Shown piece after piece: positions 23,464 to 32,747 of a stretch of DNA of 64,000 bases. Position numbers and translations under genes: made by a program. The stretch spans positions 124,001 to 188,000 of the forward strand of contig NZ_CAXUQL020000001.1 of NCBI RefSeq assembly GCF_964253035.1, read 5' to 3'. Source of the stretch: Pseudorhodoferax sp032153935. Its GTDB lineage: Bacteria > Pseudomonadota > Gammaproteobacteria > Burkholderiales > Burkholderiaceae_C. The notes under the pieces are model-generated. The model did no database searches and was not told where the DNA came from. It worked only from the letters and a program-made list of their open reading frames with translations. Each line of letters opens with the position of its first letter. The stretch's first letter is position 1.

Positions 23464-24260
23464 GCTGGCACCTCCGCCGTGCCGTGCGGCTGCATCGCCG
23501 CCTGCAGCACATAGCCCACGCCGCGCGCGCTGCGCAGCACCGGCACGTCGGCGCGCGCGCCGTCCAGGCCCAGCTTGCGGCGCAGGTTGCTCACATGCGT
23601 GTCCAGGCTGCGGTCGGCCGGCAGCAGGGCGCGGCCCAGGCCCCGGCGCGTGAGCTGGGCGCGCGAGACCGGCCGGTTGGGCGCACGCATGAGCGCCTCC
23701 AGGATGCGCGCCTCGGCCGCGGTCAGCGCCACCGTCATCCCGCCGATGGCCGCCAGCGCCTGGCCCGGCAGCAGCCGCAAGGCATCCAGGGACAGGGCCG
23801 GCTCGGGCAGCGGCGCCTCGGGCGCGGGGCGCAGGCCGCGCCGCAGCATGGCGAACAGGCGGGCGCGCAGTTCGCGCGGGTTGAAGGGCTTGGGCAGGTA
23901 GTCGTCGGCACCGGCCTCCAGGCCCATGATGCGGTCGTCCTCGTGGCCGCGCGCGCTGAGCATCAGCACGGGCGTGGCCAGGGCCTGGGCACGCAAGGCG
24001 CGCAGCACGGCGTAGCCATCCAGCGTGGGCAGCATCACGTCCAGCAGCACCACATCGAAGCGCTCGCGCGCCAGCCGCTCGGCGGCCTCGCCGCCGTCGT
24101 GCACGCAGTCCAACTGCACGGGCTCGGCCTCCAGGAACTCCTGCAGCATGCGGCACAGCTCCAGGTCGTCGTCGACCAGCAGCACGCGCGCTGCGGTGAC
24201 ATCCAGGTGCCATGGCGTGATGGCCCGCAACGGCCGCCAGCAGGTTTGCAAAGAATTCAT
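23460..24260 (-). CDS. OmpR/PhoB family response regulator
   Basis: The 266-residue protein has a receiver domain with the acidic pocket VDDD, the phosphoacceptor Asp in VVLLDVMLP and the conserved lysine in LPKPF, then a winged-helix DNA-binding domain ending with DTHVSNLRRKLG and RGVGYVL. It pairs with the kinase encoded directly downstream (overlapping stop and start). The first 22 residues look like an N-terminal extension and a later start near VTAARVLLVDDD is possible. It is divergent from the TonB receptor gene 102 bp away and could regulate it. Confidence 0.9.
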   Translation of the reverse strand: MNSLQTCWRPLRAITPWHLDVTAARVLLVDDDLELCRMLQEFLEAEPVQLDCVHDGGEAAERLARERFDVVLLDVMLPTLDGYAVLRALRAQALATPVLMLSARGHEDDRIMGLEAGADDYLPKPFNPRELRARLFAMLRRGLRPAPEAPLPEPALSLDALRLLPGQALAAIGGMTVALTAAEARILEALMRAPNRPVSRAQLTRRGLGRALLPADRSLDTHVSNLRRKLGLDGARADVPVLRSARGVGYVLQAAMQPHGTAEVPA

Positions 24261-24362
24261 AAGAAAGGTGAAGGGACGGTGACCGGTTTCTATTATCCCC
24301 GTTGCGAATATTTCTCATTTGCCACGCTTTCGCGCCGGCAAGAATCCATCCAACGAGGTCCC

Positions 24363-26414
24363 GTGAACGCACGCATCCGCACCCGCAGCCTGGCCTTTGC
24401 GCCCTGTCTCCTGAGCCTTGTGCTGGCCCAGGCCTACGCCCAGAACACCGACCAGGCCTTGCAGACCGTCGTGGTCACCGCCTCGGGCCAGGCGGTGGAC
24501 ATCAAGGAAGCCCCCGCCAGCATCAGCGTCATCACGCGCGAGGACATCGAGAAGAAGCCCGTCACCAGCATCGGCGAGCTGCTGTCCACCATCCCGGGTG
24601 TGACCGGCGGCACGGCCGCCACCGGCCCGCAGTCGAAGATCAAGCTGCGCGGCCTGCCCGACAAGTACACGCTGATCCTCGTCGACGGCAAGCGCCAGGG
24701 CAGTTCGGCCGGCGTGAACTACCGCGACGACCTGGGCCAGCAGGACCTGGACTGGATCACGCCCGAGATGATCGAGCGCATCGAGGTGGTGCGCGGGCCG
24801 ATGTCCTCGCTGTACGGCTCGGACGCCATGGGCGGCGTGATCAACATCATCACGCGCAAGATCGGCACGCGCTGGGGCGGCTCGGTCACGGCCAACTACT
24901 CGCGGCCCAGCGATTCGGAGCGCGGCGACCGCAAGCAGACCGGCTTCAACATCAGCGGCCCGCTGTCCGACCGCGTCGGCCTGCGGCTGGGCGGCAACTA
25001 CACGGTGCGCGATGCCGACGATTCCACCGGCGGCTTCACGGGCGGCTACCAGTCCACCGCCGGCGCGAAGAACCAAAGCCTCAACGCGCTGCTGAACTGG
25101 CAGCTCACGCCCGACCAGGTGCTGGGCTTCGAGGCCGGCCAGGGCACGCAACGCGCCACGGACTCGAAGACGGTCGATGCCGACGGCGACCCGGTGGTCG
25201 GCGCCTGGGGCCTGGCCAAGCTGGTCCACACCCACTTCGGCCTGAGCCACGACGGCAAGTGGGGCGACGTGCGCTCCAAGCTGAACCTCACGCACCACAG
25301 GTACGAGGACCAGGGCGACACCATCGGCAACAATTCGCGCGAGACCACGCTGGACGGCCGCGTGGACCTGCCGCTCAAGCTGCTGGGCTTCGACCACGCA
25401 CTGACCCTGGGCGGCCAGTGGCGCCGCGAGGAACTCGAGAACCGCGACACCATCGGCCTGGCGCCGATCGACTACACCGGCGCGCCGGTCACCAGCGCGG
25501 CGCTCAGCAACAGCACCTGGGCGCTGTTCGGCGAGGACAGCATCTTCCTGCGCGAGAACCTCTCGCTGACGCTGGGCCTGCGCATGGACCGGCACAAGAA
25601 ATACGGCACCAACTGGAGCCCGCGCGCCTACGTGGTCTACCACCCGGCCGAGGCCTGGACGGTGCGCGGCGGCGTGTCGCGCGGCTTCCGTGCGCCAGGG
25701 CTCAAGGAGAACTCGCCGAGCGCAGCCACGCAGTCCGGCGGCAACGGCTGCCGCACGCTGCAAGGCCTGGGCTGGACCAGCAGCTTCCGCGACCCCGACG
25801 GCAGGGCGGGCTGCTACATGGTCGGCAACCCCGACCTGCAGCCCGAGACCAGCATCAACCACGAGCTGGGCCTGGGCTTCGACCAGGCCGGCTGGGCGGC
25901 CGGGGCCACCTACTTCCACACCAACTTCCGCAACAAGATCGACTACCAGCCGCTGGGCTTCTTCAACGGCTACTGGTGGACGCGCATGGAGAACGCGCAA
26001 CGCGCCCGCACGCGCGGCCTGGAGGCCTATGTCAACGTGCCGCTGGCCAAGGGCCTGGAGTGGAAGAACAACTTCACGCGCATGTTCGAGTCCAAGAACC
26101 TGACCACAGGCGCGGCGCTGCTGGCCGTGCCCAAGCTGGTCGCCAGCTCGGCGCTGAGCTGGCAGATCCGGCCGGACTGGAGCGCGGATCTCAGCGCACG
26201 CTACACCGGCAAGGAGGTCGTGGTGACCGGCACGGCCACCACCTTCGCCAAGGCCTACACCACGGTGGACCTGGCGACCAACTACCGGCTGAACGAGGCG
26301 CTGACGCTGCGCGCAGGCGTCATCAACCTGGCCGACAAACAGACCCGCGACACCGGCGCCAACTACGACAACGGCGGGCGCATGTACTTCGTCGGCGCCA
26401 CGGCGCGCTTCTAG
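24363..26414 (+). CDS. TonB-dependent outer membrane receptor (siderophore-type)
   Basis: The 683-residue protein starts at GTG with a GAGG site 5 nt upstream. The signal peptide ends at AYA-QN, followed by a TonB-box region (LQTVVVTASG), the plug domain with ITREDIEKKPVTSIGELL and RIEVVRGPMSSLYGSDAMGG, and a beta barrel ending in the aromatic C-terminal Phe (GATARF). It resembles FepA/CirA-type receptors for ferric siderophores. No siderophore synthesis or ABC transporter genes lie nearby, and I saw no convincing Fur box. It overlaps the convergent sigma factor gene by 4 bp. Confidence 0.92.
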   Translation: MNARIRTRSLAFAPCLLSLVLAQAYAQNTDQALQTVVVTASGQAVDIKEAPASISVITREDIEKKPVTSIGELLSTIPGVTGGTAATGPQSKIKLRGLPDKYTLILVDGKRQGSSAGVNYRDDLGQQDLDWITPEMIERIEVVRGPMSSLYGSDAMGGVINIITRKIGTRWGGSVTANYSRPSDSERGDRKQTGFNISGPLSDRVGLRLGGNYTVRDADDSTGGFTGGYQSTAGAKNQSLNALLNWQLTPDQVLGFEAGQGTQRATDSKTVDADGDPVVGAWGLAKLVHTHFGLSHDGKWGDVRSKLNLTHHRYEDQGDTIGNNSRETTLDGRVDLPLKLLGFDHALTLGGQWRREELENRDTIGLAPIDYTGAPVTSAALSNSTWALFGEDSIFLRENLSLTLGLRMDRHKKYGTNWSPRAYVVYHPAEAWTVRGGVSRGFRAPGLKENSPSAATQSGGNGCRTLQGLGWTSSFRDPDGRAGCYMVGNPDLQPETSINHELGLGFDQAGWAAGATYFHTNFRNKIDYQPLGFFNGYWWTRMENAQRARTRGLEAYVNVPLAKGLEWKNNFTRMFESKNLTTGAALLAVPKLVASSALSWQIRPDWSADLSARYTGKEVVVTGTATTFAKAYTTVDLATNYRLNEALTLRAGVINLADKQTRDTGANYDNGGRMYFVGATARF

Positions 26415-27688
26415 CCTTGCGCCGCGGCCTGGGCGGCGCGCGCCAGCAGCAGCGTGCGCTCTGCGCCGTTGCCGGCGAGGCCGGCGGCGCGCAGCCACTC
26501 GGCCTGGGCTTCGGCGTGGCGGCCCAGCTTGCCCAGCAGGTCGGCGCGCACGCTGGGCAGCCACTGGTAGTTGCGCAAGGCCTTGTCGCCCTGCAGGCGG
26601 TCGACCAGCACCAGCGCCGCGGCCGGGCCTTCGGCCATGCCGACCGCCACGGCGCGGTTGAGTTCGACCACGGGCGAGGGCGCGACCTGCGCGAGCCGGC
26701 TGTACAGCGCGGCGATGCGGGCCCAGTCGGTGTCCGCCGCCGTGGGCGCGCGCGCATGGCAGGCGGCGATGCCGGCCTGCAGCGCGTAGAAGCCGTCGGC
26801 GCCGCCCAGCGCGGCCGCGCGCTCCAGCGCCACCAGGCCGCGGCGGATCAGCAGCCGGTCCCAGCGGCCGCGGTCCTGGTCGGCCAGCAGCACGGGCCGG
26901 CCGGCATCGTCCAGGCGCGCGGCCGCCCGGGACGCCTGCAGCTCCATGAGCGCGATGAGGCCCCAGGCCTCGGGCTCCGCGGGCGCCAGGCCGGTCAGCA
27001 TGCGGCCCAGGCGCAGCGCCTCCTGCACGAGCTCGGGCCGCATCCAGTCGTCGCCGGCCGTGGCCGTGTAGCCCTCGTTGAAGACCAGGTAGACGACTTC
27101 CAGCACCGAGGCCAGACGCTCGGCCAGCGCCGTGCCCTGCGGCAGCTCGAAGGCCACGCCGGCCTCGCCCAAAGTGCGCTTGGCGCGCACGATGCGCTGG
27201 GCGATGGTGGGCTCGGGCACCAGGAAGGCGCGCGCGATCTCCTGCGTGGACAGGCCACCCAGCAACTTGAGCGTGAGCGCCACGCGCGCCTCGGCCGACA
27301 GCACCGGGTGGCAGGCCGTGAAGATCAGCCGCAGCAGGTCGTCGCCGATCTGGTCGGCGCGTGCGGCGTCCAGCGCATCGACGAAGTCCGGCACGGTCAA
27401 GGCCTCCTGTGCTTCGAGGTCATGGCCGACCTGCTCCAGCTTTTCAGCCGCCAGCTTGTCGCGCCGCAAATGGTCCAGCGCGCGGCGCTTGGCCGTGGTC
27501 GTGAGCCAGGCGCCCGGGTTGTCGGGCACGCCGTCCCGCGGCCAGTGCTCGAGCGCGGCGATCAGCGCGTCCTGCGCCAGCTCTTCGGCCACGCCGATGT
27601 CGCGCGTCATGCGCGCGACCACGGCCACGATCCTGGCGGACTCGATGCGCCAGACCGCGGCGATGGCGGCGTGGGTGGCCTCGTGCAT
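26411..27688 (-). CDS. ECF sigma factor with long C-terminal domain (ECF42 type)
   Basis: The 425-residue protein has sigma region 2 (DIGVAEELAQDALIAALEHWP, residues about 30-55) and region 4 (GLSTQEIARAFLVPEPTIAQR, about 150), then about 230 residues of helical repeats (LVFNEGYTATAGDD, ERAAALGGADGFYALQAGIAACHA, VELNRAVAVGMAEGP). This is the ECF42/DUF6596 arrangement, in which the C-terminal domain replaces an anti-sigma factor. It is the last gene of a YciI-YciI-VOC-sigma operon, the known ECF42 context with DGPF proteins. The ATG at 27688 is 4 bp after the VOC stop. Its target promoters are unknown. Confidence 0.9.
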   Translation of the reverse strand: MHEATHAAIAAVWRIESARIVAVVARMTRDIGVAEELAQDALIAALEHWPRDGVPDNPGAWLTTTAKRRALDHLRRDKLAAEKLEQVGHDLEAQEALTVPDFVDALDAARADQIGDDLLRLIFTACHPVLSAEARVALTLKLLGGLSTQEIARAFLVPEPTIAQRIVRAKRTLGEAGVAFELPQGTALAERLASVLEVVYLVFNEGYTATAGDDWMRPELVQEALRLGRMLTGLAPAEPEAWGLIALMELQASRAAARLDDAGRPVLLADQDRGRWDRLLIRRGLVALERAAALGGADGFYALQAGIAACHARAPTAADTDWARIAALYSRLAQVAPSPVVELNRAVAVGMAEGPAAALVLVDRLQGDKALRNYQWLPSVRADLLGKLGRHAEAQAEWLRAAGLAGNGAERTLLLARAAQAAAQG

Positions 27689-27692
27689 CGGA

Positions 27693-28103
27693 TCAGGCCT
27701 GCGGCGGCTCGCCACGCATGTGGACGAGCTCCCAGACATGGCCATCCAGGTCGGTGAAGCCGTGCGAATACATGAAGCCGTGGTCTTGCGGCTCGCCGGG
27801 CACGGTGGCCCCGGCCGCGCGGGCCTTGCGCACCAGGTCGTCGACCTCCTCACGGCTGGCGCACGACAGGCAGACCAGCACCTCGACGCTCTGGTGCGCA
27901 TCGACGATGGCCTTCTTCGTGAAGCTCTGGAAGAAGGGCTCGACCAGCAACATGGCGAACAGGTTCTCGCCCAGCACCAGCGCGGCGCCCTGCTCGTTGG
28001 TGAACTGCGGGTTGAATTCGTAGCCCAGGCTGCGGAAGAAGGCCTGGCTGCGTGCCATGTCCTTGATGGGCAGGTTGACGAAGATCTGTGCGTGTTGCGG
28101 CAT
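27693..28103 (-). CDS. VOC superfamily protein (glyoxalase/bleomycin resistance fold)
   Basis: The 136-residue protein carries two beta-alpha-beta-beta-beta units. It starts with QIFVNLPIKDMARSQAFFRSLGY and ends with GFTDLDGHVWELVHM, matching the family metal-site Glu near the C terminus. Function could be glyoxalase-like, dioxygenase-like or binding only. It lies between the YciI genes and the ECF sigma gene and is probably part of the ECF42 module. Confidence 0.88.
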   Translation of the reverse strand: MPQHAQIFVNLPIKDMARSQAFFRSLGYEFNPQFTNEQGAALVLGENLFAMLLVEPFFQSFTKKAIVDAHQSVEVLVCLSCASREEVDDLVRKARAAGATVPGEPQDHGFMYSHGFTDLDGHVWELVHMRGEPPQA

Positions 28104-28114
28104 GGTGGGTCTCC

Positions 28115-28543
28115 TTACAGGGTTCCGATGTTCTTGAAGCGGTCGGTGGTGTCGCCGGGCGGGAAGTCGTCGACCTCGTAGAGCTGGCGCACCTCGATCT
28201 CGGCCGGTTGGCCGGCGCCGACCGGGTTGGGGAAACGGCGCGCCCATTCCAGCGCCTCCTCGCGCGAGCGCACCTGGATCAGCGTGTAGCCGGCCACCAG
28301 CTCCTTGGCCTCGGCGAAGGGGCCGTCGATGACGGTGCGTTGGTCCCCGGCGCCGTAGCGGATGCGCCAGCCCGCGGACGTGGGCTTGAGCCCGGCCGCG
28401 TCCAGCAGCACGCCAGCACGGGCCAGTTCCTCGTGGTAGGCGGCCATGGCCGCGTACATGTCGGCGTGCGCCGGATCGTCGGCAACCGGCTGCGTCTCGG
28501 TTTCGAACGCCGGCACGGAGCGGACCAGAATCATGAATCGCAT
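28115..28543 (-). CDS. YciI family protein with DGPF motif (first copy from sigma gene)
   Basis: The 142-residue protein has the DGPF-domain pattern: an MRFMILVRS start, AYHEELARAGVLLDAAGL, the VIDGPFAEAKELVAGY segment and a C-terminal REEALEWARRFPNP. DGPF/YciI proteins are small ferredoxin-fold proteins that usually lie beside ECF42 sigma factors; their molecular role is unresolved. It lies 11 bp before the VOC gene and shares an operon with a second YciI gene upstream. Confidence 0.88.
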   Translation of the reverse strand: MRFMILVRSVPAFETETQPVADDPAHADMYAAMAAYHEELARAGVLLDAAGLKPTSAGWRIRYGAGDQRTVIDGPFAEAKELVAGYTLIQVRSREEALEWARRFPNPVGAGQPAEIEVRQLYEVDDFPPGDTTDRFKNIGTL

Positions 28544-28615
28544 GGTGTTCTCCTGTGGACCATGCCTGCACGACGAAGCGGCGTGCGCGGATTCGACAGC
28601 CGCGGCGAAAAAAAC

Positions 28616-28984
28616 TCAGGCCGGCCGGCCGTCGTCCCAGCAGGGCGCCAGGCCGCGCACTTCCACCGTGCACCATTCGGCGGCCGGGCATTGGGCGGCG
28701 ATCTCCAGCGCCTCTTCGCGTGTGCCGCAGTTCAGCAGGAAGAAGCCGCCAACCATCTCCTTGGCCTCGGCGAAGGGGCCGTCCAGCAGGCTGGTCTTGC
28801 CGTTGCGCTTCTGCACGCGCGTGGCGGAATGCTCGGAGGCCAGCGACTCGGCGGCCACCAGCAGGCCGCGCGCCTTGAGGTCGGCTCCGAAGCGCAGCAT
28901 CTGGTCGTAGGCCGCGCGGCCTTCGGCGGCGCTGCGCGTGGCGCGCTGGCCGACGGGTTCGTGGATGAGCAGCAGGTAAGACAT
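28616..28984 (-). CDS. YciI family protein with DGPF motif (operon leader)
   Basis: The 122-residue protein begins MSYLLLIHEPVGQR and contains SLLDGPFAEAKEMVGGFFLL, close to the downstream copy, so the two probably arose by duplication. An AAGGAG ribosome-binding site precedes the ATG at 28984. It is the first gene of the ECF42 operon; the 68 bp separating it from the metallo-beta-lactamase gene stop may hold its promoter. A 72-bp gap to the second YciI gene contains no obvious signal. Confidence 0.87.
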   Translation of the reverse strand: MSYLLLIHEPVGQRATRSAAEGRAAYDQMLRFGADLKARGLLVAAESLASEHSATRVQKRNGKTSLLDGPFAEAKEMVGGFFLLNCGTREEALEIAAQCPAAEWCTVEVRGLAPCWDDGRPA

Positions 28985-29051
28985 CGGTCTCCTTGGCAAA
29001 GCGCAGGCATGGTACAGGCCGGCCATGGCAGGCTGCGCTACAAGCTGTTGC

Positions 29052-30158
29052 TCAGCGCAGCCCCTCCCACCACAGCTTGTTCTGCCGCGGCGCACCCACC
29101 GTCAGCACCTCGCCGATCTCCGGCGTGGCCAGGTCGATGCCTCCGGCCTGGGCCAGCGCCGCGAGCTCGGCCAGCGGCGCCTGCCAGCGGTGGAAGGCCA
29201 GGTCGAAGGTGCTGTTGTGCACGCTGTAAAGCGTCTTGCCGCGCAGGTCGCCGAAGGCGCGCACGGTCTCGGCGGGCGTCATGTGCACCGAGGGCCACCA
29301 GGCGTCGTAGGCACCGTTCTCCATGAGCGCGATGTCGAAACCTTCGAAGCGCGCGCCGATCTGCGCGAAGCCGCCGAAGTAGCCCGAGTCGCCGCTGTAG
29401 TAGATGCGCTGGCCGCCGACCTCCAGCACCCAGGACGACCACAGCGTGCTGTCGCGGTCCCACAGGCCGCGGCCCGAGAAGTGCTGCGAGGGCGTGGCCG
29501 TGAGCTGCACGCCGGCATGCGTGGCCGCCTGCCACCAGTCGAACTCGGTGATGCGCTCGGGCGCCACGCCCATCTCCACCAGCCGCCGGCCCACGCCCAG
29601 CGGCACGAAGTAGCGTTGCACGCGGTCTTTCAGGTAGTCGATGGTCGGCACGTCCAGGTGGTCGTAGTGGTCGTGCGAGAGGATGAGGCCCTCGATGGGC
29701 GGCAGCTCCGTGAGGGCCAGCGGCGGCGCGTGGAAGCGCTTGGGGCCCATGAAGCTGAACGGCGAAACCCGCTCGCCGAACACCGGGTCGATCAGCCAGT
29801 AGCGCCCCTGCAGCTTGAGCAGGTGCGAGGAATGGCCCAGGCGCACGACGTGGTTGGCGTCCGGCGGCAGCGCCGCGAGCTGGGCCTGCGTGAGCGGGCG
29901 CACGGGGATGGCGTCTACCGGCACCGTGCCCTCCTTCTTGCCGAAGAAGAAGCGGCTCCAGATGCGCCACCCCTCCTGCGAGGGCTTTGCCTCGGGGTTG
30001 GCCGCGTTGCGGAAGCGGCAAGCCTCGGCCTCGTACTGCGGCGAGGCCGACAGGCCCGCCTCGCAGGCACGCGTGCTGGCGCAGCCGCCCAGCAGGAGCA
30101 GGGCCACCAGGCCGATGGCGCGGGCCAGGAAGCCCCTGTCGAAAGCAATTGCAGGCAT
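29052..30158 (-). CDS. metallo-beta-lactamase-fold lipoprotein (RomA/NAPE-PLD-like)
   Basis: The roughly 368-residue protein has a lipoprotein signal (LLLLGGC, Cys about residue 26), so it is a membrane-anchored periplasmic or outer-membrane protein. The metal site motif SHDHYDHLD lies near residue 160, followed by WWQ, PSQHFSGRG, a YSGDSGYF motif and a terminal His region. The WDRD and HFS pattern fits the RomA/UlaG-like group that includes N-acylphosphatidylethanolamine phospholipase D. Substrate unknown. An upstream TTG (30167) is possible; the ATG at 30158 is preferred. Confidence 0.85.
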   Translation of the reverse strand: MPAIAFDRGFLARAIGLVALLLLGGCASTRACEAGLSASPQYEAEACRFRNAANPEAKPSQEGWRIWSRFFFGKKEGTVPVDAIPVRPLTQAQLAALPPDANHVVRLGHSSHLLKLQGRYWLIDPVFGERVSPFSFMGPKRFHAPPLALTELPPIEGLILSHDHYDHLDVPTIDYLKDRVQRYFVPLGVGRRLVEMGVAPERITEFDWWQAATHAGVQLTATPSQHFSGRGLWDRDSTLWSSWVLEVGGQRIYYSGDSGYFGGFAQIGARFEGFDIALMENGAYDAWWPSVHMTPAETVRAFGDLRGKTLYSVHNSTFDLAFHRWQAPLAELAALAQAGGIDLATPEIGEVLTVGAPRQNKLWWEGLR

Positions 30159-30204
30159 GGGAAACAAGCGGTGCAGCGCAAGAGGGCGCGGGCGCGAGCT
30201 TACC

Positions 30205-30210
30205 TATGAT
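30205..30210 (+). promoter_or_regulatory. -10 box for a leaderless mechanosensitive channel transcript
   Basis: TATGAT is followed by exactly 6 nt (CCGCGC) and then the ATG at 30217, so transcription would start at the A of the start codon. No Shine-Dalgarno sequence lies between the two. Confidence 0.5.
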
Positions 30211-30216
30211 CCGCGC

Positions 30217-32628
30217 ATGATCCGGATCCGCCTGGCCGCGCTGGCCACCGTCTTCTCGCTGCTGCTGGCGCTGCATGCGCACCCCGTTCAGGCCCAGCCT
30301 CAGGCGCAGCCCGTGACGCCCGCGCCTGCCGCACCCGCCCCGGCCGAGCCCGTACCCGACGTGGCCACGCTGCGCAGCGACTTCGAGAAGCTGCCCGAGA
30401 CCGCCGTCGGCGCCGACGCCGTGCGCGCGCTGCAGGGCCGCTACGGCACGCTGATCGCCGGCGCCAACAAGGTCATCGCGGCGCGCACCGGCCAGCTCAA
30501 CGACCTCAATGCGCGCCTGGGCGAGCTCGGCCCCGCGCCGGCGGCCGGCGCCAGCGAAGACCCCGACATCACGCGCCAGCGCCAGACGCTCACGCGCGAC
30601 CGCAACGGCGTGGACGCCGACATCCGGCTCGCGCGCCTGGTGGTCGTCGACGCCCAGCAGCGCAGCGACGACCTGCGCAACCGCCAGCGCGACCTGTTCG
30701 AGGCCCAGCTGACCGGCCGCGCACCCTCGCCGCTGGGCAGCGTGTTCTGGCAGCAACTGGCCGACGCCTGGCCGCAGGACCAGGCGCGCCTGGCCCCGCT
30801 GCTCGACGAGCTGCAGGCCGCCGTGCAGCGCATGGGGCAACCGGAGCACATCGGCCCCGTGCTGCTGGCGTTGGTGCTGGCGGTGCTGGCCATCACGGTG
30901 GGCGACCTGCTGGCCGAGCATGGCCTGGCCCGGCTCGCGCAGCGCCTGTTGCCGGGCGGGCGGCTGCGCCGTTCGCTGCTGGTGATCGCCATCGTGACCG
31001 TGAACCTGCTGGTCGTGGCCCTGGCCATGCGGGGCCTGCTGTCCCAGCTGCGCACGCACGCCGCGTTCGGGCCGCTCAGCAGCAAGCTGGTGGCGCTGGC
31101 CGACGATTCGATGCTCTTCATCGCCTTCGTCACCGGCCTGGGCCGCGCGCTGTTGGCCAACCGGCGGCCGTCCTGGCGGCTGCCGCGCATCCCGGATGCG
31201 CTGGCGCTGCGGCTCAACCCCTATCCCTGGCTGTTCGCGCTGGTCGGCGTGCTGGTCTGGATTCCCACGCAGATCGTCGAGATCGTCGGCGCAAGCCTGG
31301 CCGCCGTGCACCTGGTGCAGACCGTGACGGCGCTGGTCCTGGCGCTGCTGATCCTGGGCGCGCTGCTGCGCCTGAATGGCCCGCAGGCCGCCGCGCCCGC
31401 GGCCGAAGACGAGGCGACCCCGCCCGAGCCCGACCGCCCGCTGTGGGTCGGCCTGGCGATGGGCGCGGTGGCACTGGCACTGGTCGGCGTGATCGTGCTC
31501 ACCGCCGCCGGCTACATGACCATCGGCAGCCTGCTGGCTTCCCAGCTGGCCTGGACCGGCCTCGTGGGCGTGACCTTCTACGTGCTGTTCAAGTTCGCCG
31601 ACGACCTGTGCATGGCCGTGGTTGCCTCCAAGAGCGACTTCGGCCAGCGGCTGCAGCGCGGCTTCGGCTTCGCGCCGGCCACGCTGGACCAGGCCGCCGT
31701 GGTGCTGTCGGCGCTGGCGCGGCTGGTGCTGTTCTTCTACATGGTCATCGCGCTGCTGGCGCCGCTGGGCACGCGGCCCGACGAGGTGCTGGAGCAGACC
31801 GGCCGCATCGGCAAGGGCCTTTCGATCGGCGAATTCCAGCTGGTGCCGGCCGCGCTGTTCAGCGCCATCGCCGTGCTGGTGGGCGGCTTCGTCGCGCTGC
31901 GCGTGTTCCAGCGCTGGCTGCGCGAGCGCTACCTGCCCACCACGACGATGGAGCCGGGCATGCAGAGCTCGCTGGCCACGCTGCTCAACTACGTGGGCGT
32001 GGTGCTGGTGGTGGCGGCCGGCATGTCGGCGCTGGGCATCGGCGTGAACCGCATCGCCTGGATCGCCAGCGCGCTGTCGGTGGGCATCGGCTTCGGCCTG
32101 CAGGCCATCGTGCAGAACTTCATCTCGGGCCTGATCCTGCTGGCCGAGCGGCCCGTGAAGGTCGGCGACTGGGTGGTGCTGGGCACGACCGAGGGCGACA
32201 TCAAGCGCATCAACGTGCGCGCCACCGAGATCCAGCTCGGCGACCGCTCCACCGTGATCGTGCCGAACTCCGAGTTCATCACCAAGACCGTGCGCAACAT
32301 GACGCTCAGCAACGCCGAGGGCCGGGTGCTGATCCGCCTGCCCATGCCGCTGGCGACCGACGCCCCCCGGGTGCGCGAGCTCATGCTGGCGGCCTGCGCT
32401 GCCCATCCCAAGGTGCTGCCCACGCCCGCGCCCTCGCTGTCGCTGGAAGGCGTGGAGAACGGCATGCTGGTGTTCCAGTCCATCTGCTACGTGGACGGGC
32501 CGCGCAACGCCGGCGGCGTGCGCAGCGACCTGCTGTTCGCGATGCTGGAGTCGTTCCGCGACGCCGGCCTGGCGATGGCCGCGCCGCCCACCGTGGTGGT
32601 GGCGCCGCCGCCCGCCGCGCCGGCCTGA
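30217..32628 (+). CDS. DUF3772 mechanosensitive ion channel of the MscS family
   Basis: The 803-residue protein has a signal peptide ending near VQAQ, a Pro/Ala-rich linker, a DUF3772 periplasmic domain (about residues 50-200, coiled and hydrophilic), about nine membrane helices, and a canonical MscS pore and beta domain (ALSVGIGFGLQAIVQNFISG near 622, then VGDWVVLG and VIVPNSEFITKTVRN). It should open under membrane tension to release solutes. The C terminus is a Pro/Ala/Val-rich tail. The start ATG follows a -10-like box directly. Confidence 0.93.
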   Translation: MIRIRLAALATVFSLLLALHAHPVQAQPQAQPVTPAPAAPAPAEPVPDVATLRSDFEKLPETAVGADAVRALQGRYGTLIAGANKVIAARTGQLNDLNARLGELGPAPAAGASEDPDITRQRQTLTRDRNGVDADIRLARLVVVDAQQRSDDLRNRQRDLFEAQLTGRAPSPLGSVFWQQLADAWPQDQARLAPLLDELQAAVQRMGQPEHIGPVLLALVLAVLAITVGDLLAEHGLARLAQRLLPGGRLRRSLLVIAIVTVNLLVVALAMRGLLSQLRTHAAFGPLSSKLVALADDSMLFIAFVTGLGRALLANRRPSWRLPRIPDALALRLNPYPWLFALVGVLVWIPTQIVEIVGASLAAVHLVQTVTALVLALLILGALLRLNGPQAAAPAAEDEATPPEPDRPLWVGLAMGAVALALVGVIVLTAAGYMTIGSLLASQLAWTGLVGVTFYVLFKFADDLCMAVVASKSDFGQRLQRGFGFAPATLDQAAVVLSALARLVLFFYMVIALLAPLGTRPDEVLEQTGRIGKGLSIGEFQLVPAALFSAIAVLVGGFVALRVFQRWLRERYLPTTTMEPGMQSSLATLLNYVGVVLVVAAGMSALGIGVNRIAWIASALSVGIGFGLQAIVQNFISGLILLAERPVKVGDWVVLGTTEGDIKRINVRATEIQLGDRSTVIVPNSEFITKTVRNMTLSNAEGRVLIRLPMPLATDAPRVRELMLAACAAHPKVLPTPAPSLSLEGVENGMLVFQSICYVDGPRNAGGVRSDLLFAMLESFRDAGLAMAAPPTVVVAPPPAAPA

Positions 32629-32747
32629 AGCCCGCAGAAACCCTGGGGGCGTCGCCCGCGCGGCGCCGTGGTCCCTCCACAATGCGCCCGCCCCAGCCGC
32701 GCTGCACGGGGCACCGCGGACTGTTTCCCCAGAAGCAAGGACCCACA

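Noticed and set aside
24302..24322. AT-rich sequence resembling a Fur box before the TonB receptor
   Set aside because: Symmetry and match to the Fur consensus are too weak to call by eye; a position-weight scan would be needed.
29038..32682. 1214-codon minus-strand open frame
   Set aside because: It runs opposite the mechanosensitive channel gene and has a His/Gln/Arg/Ala-rich composition with no motif; a shadow frame.
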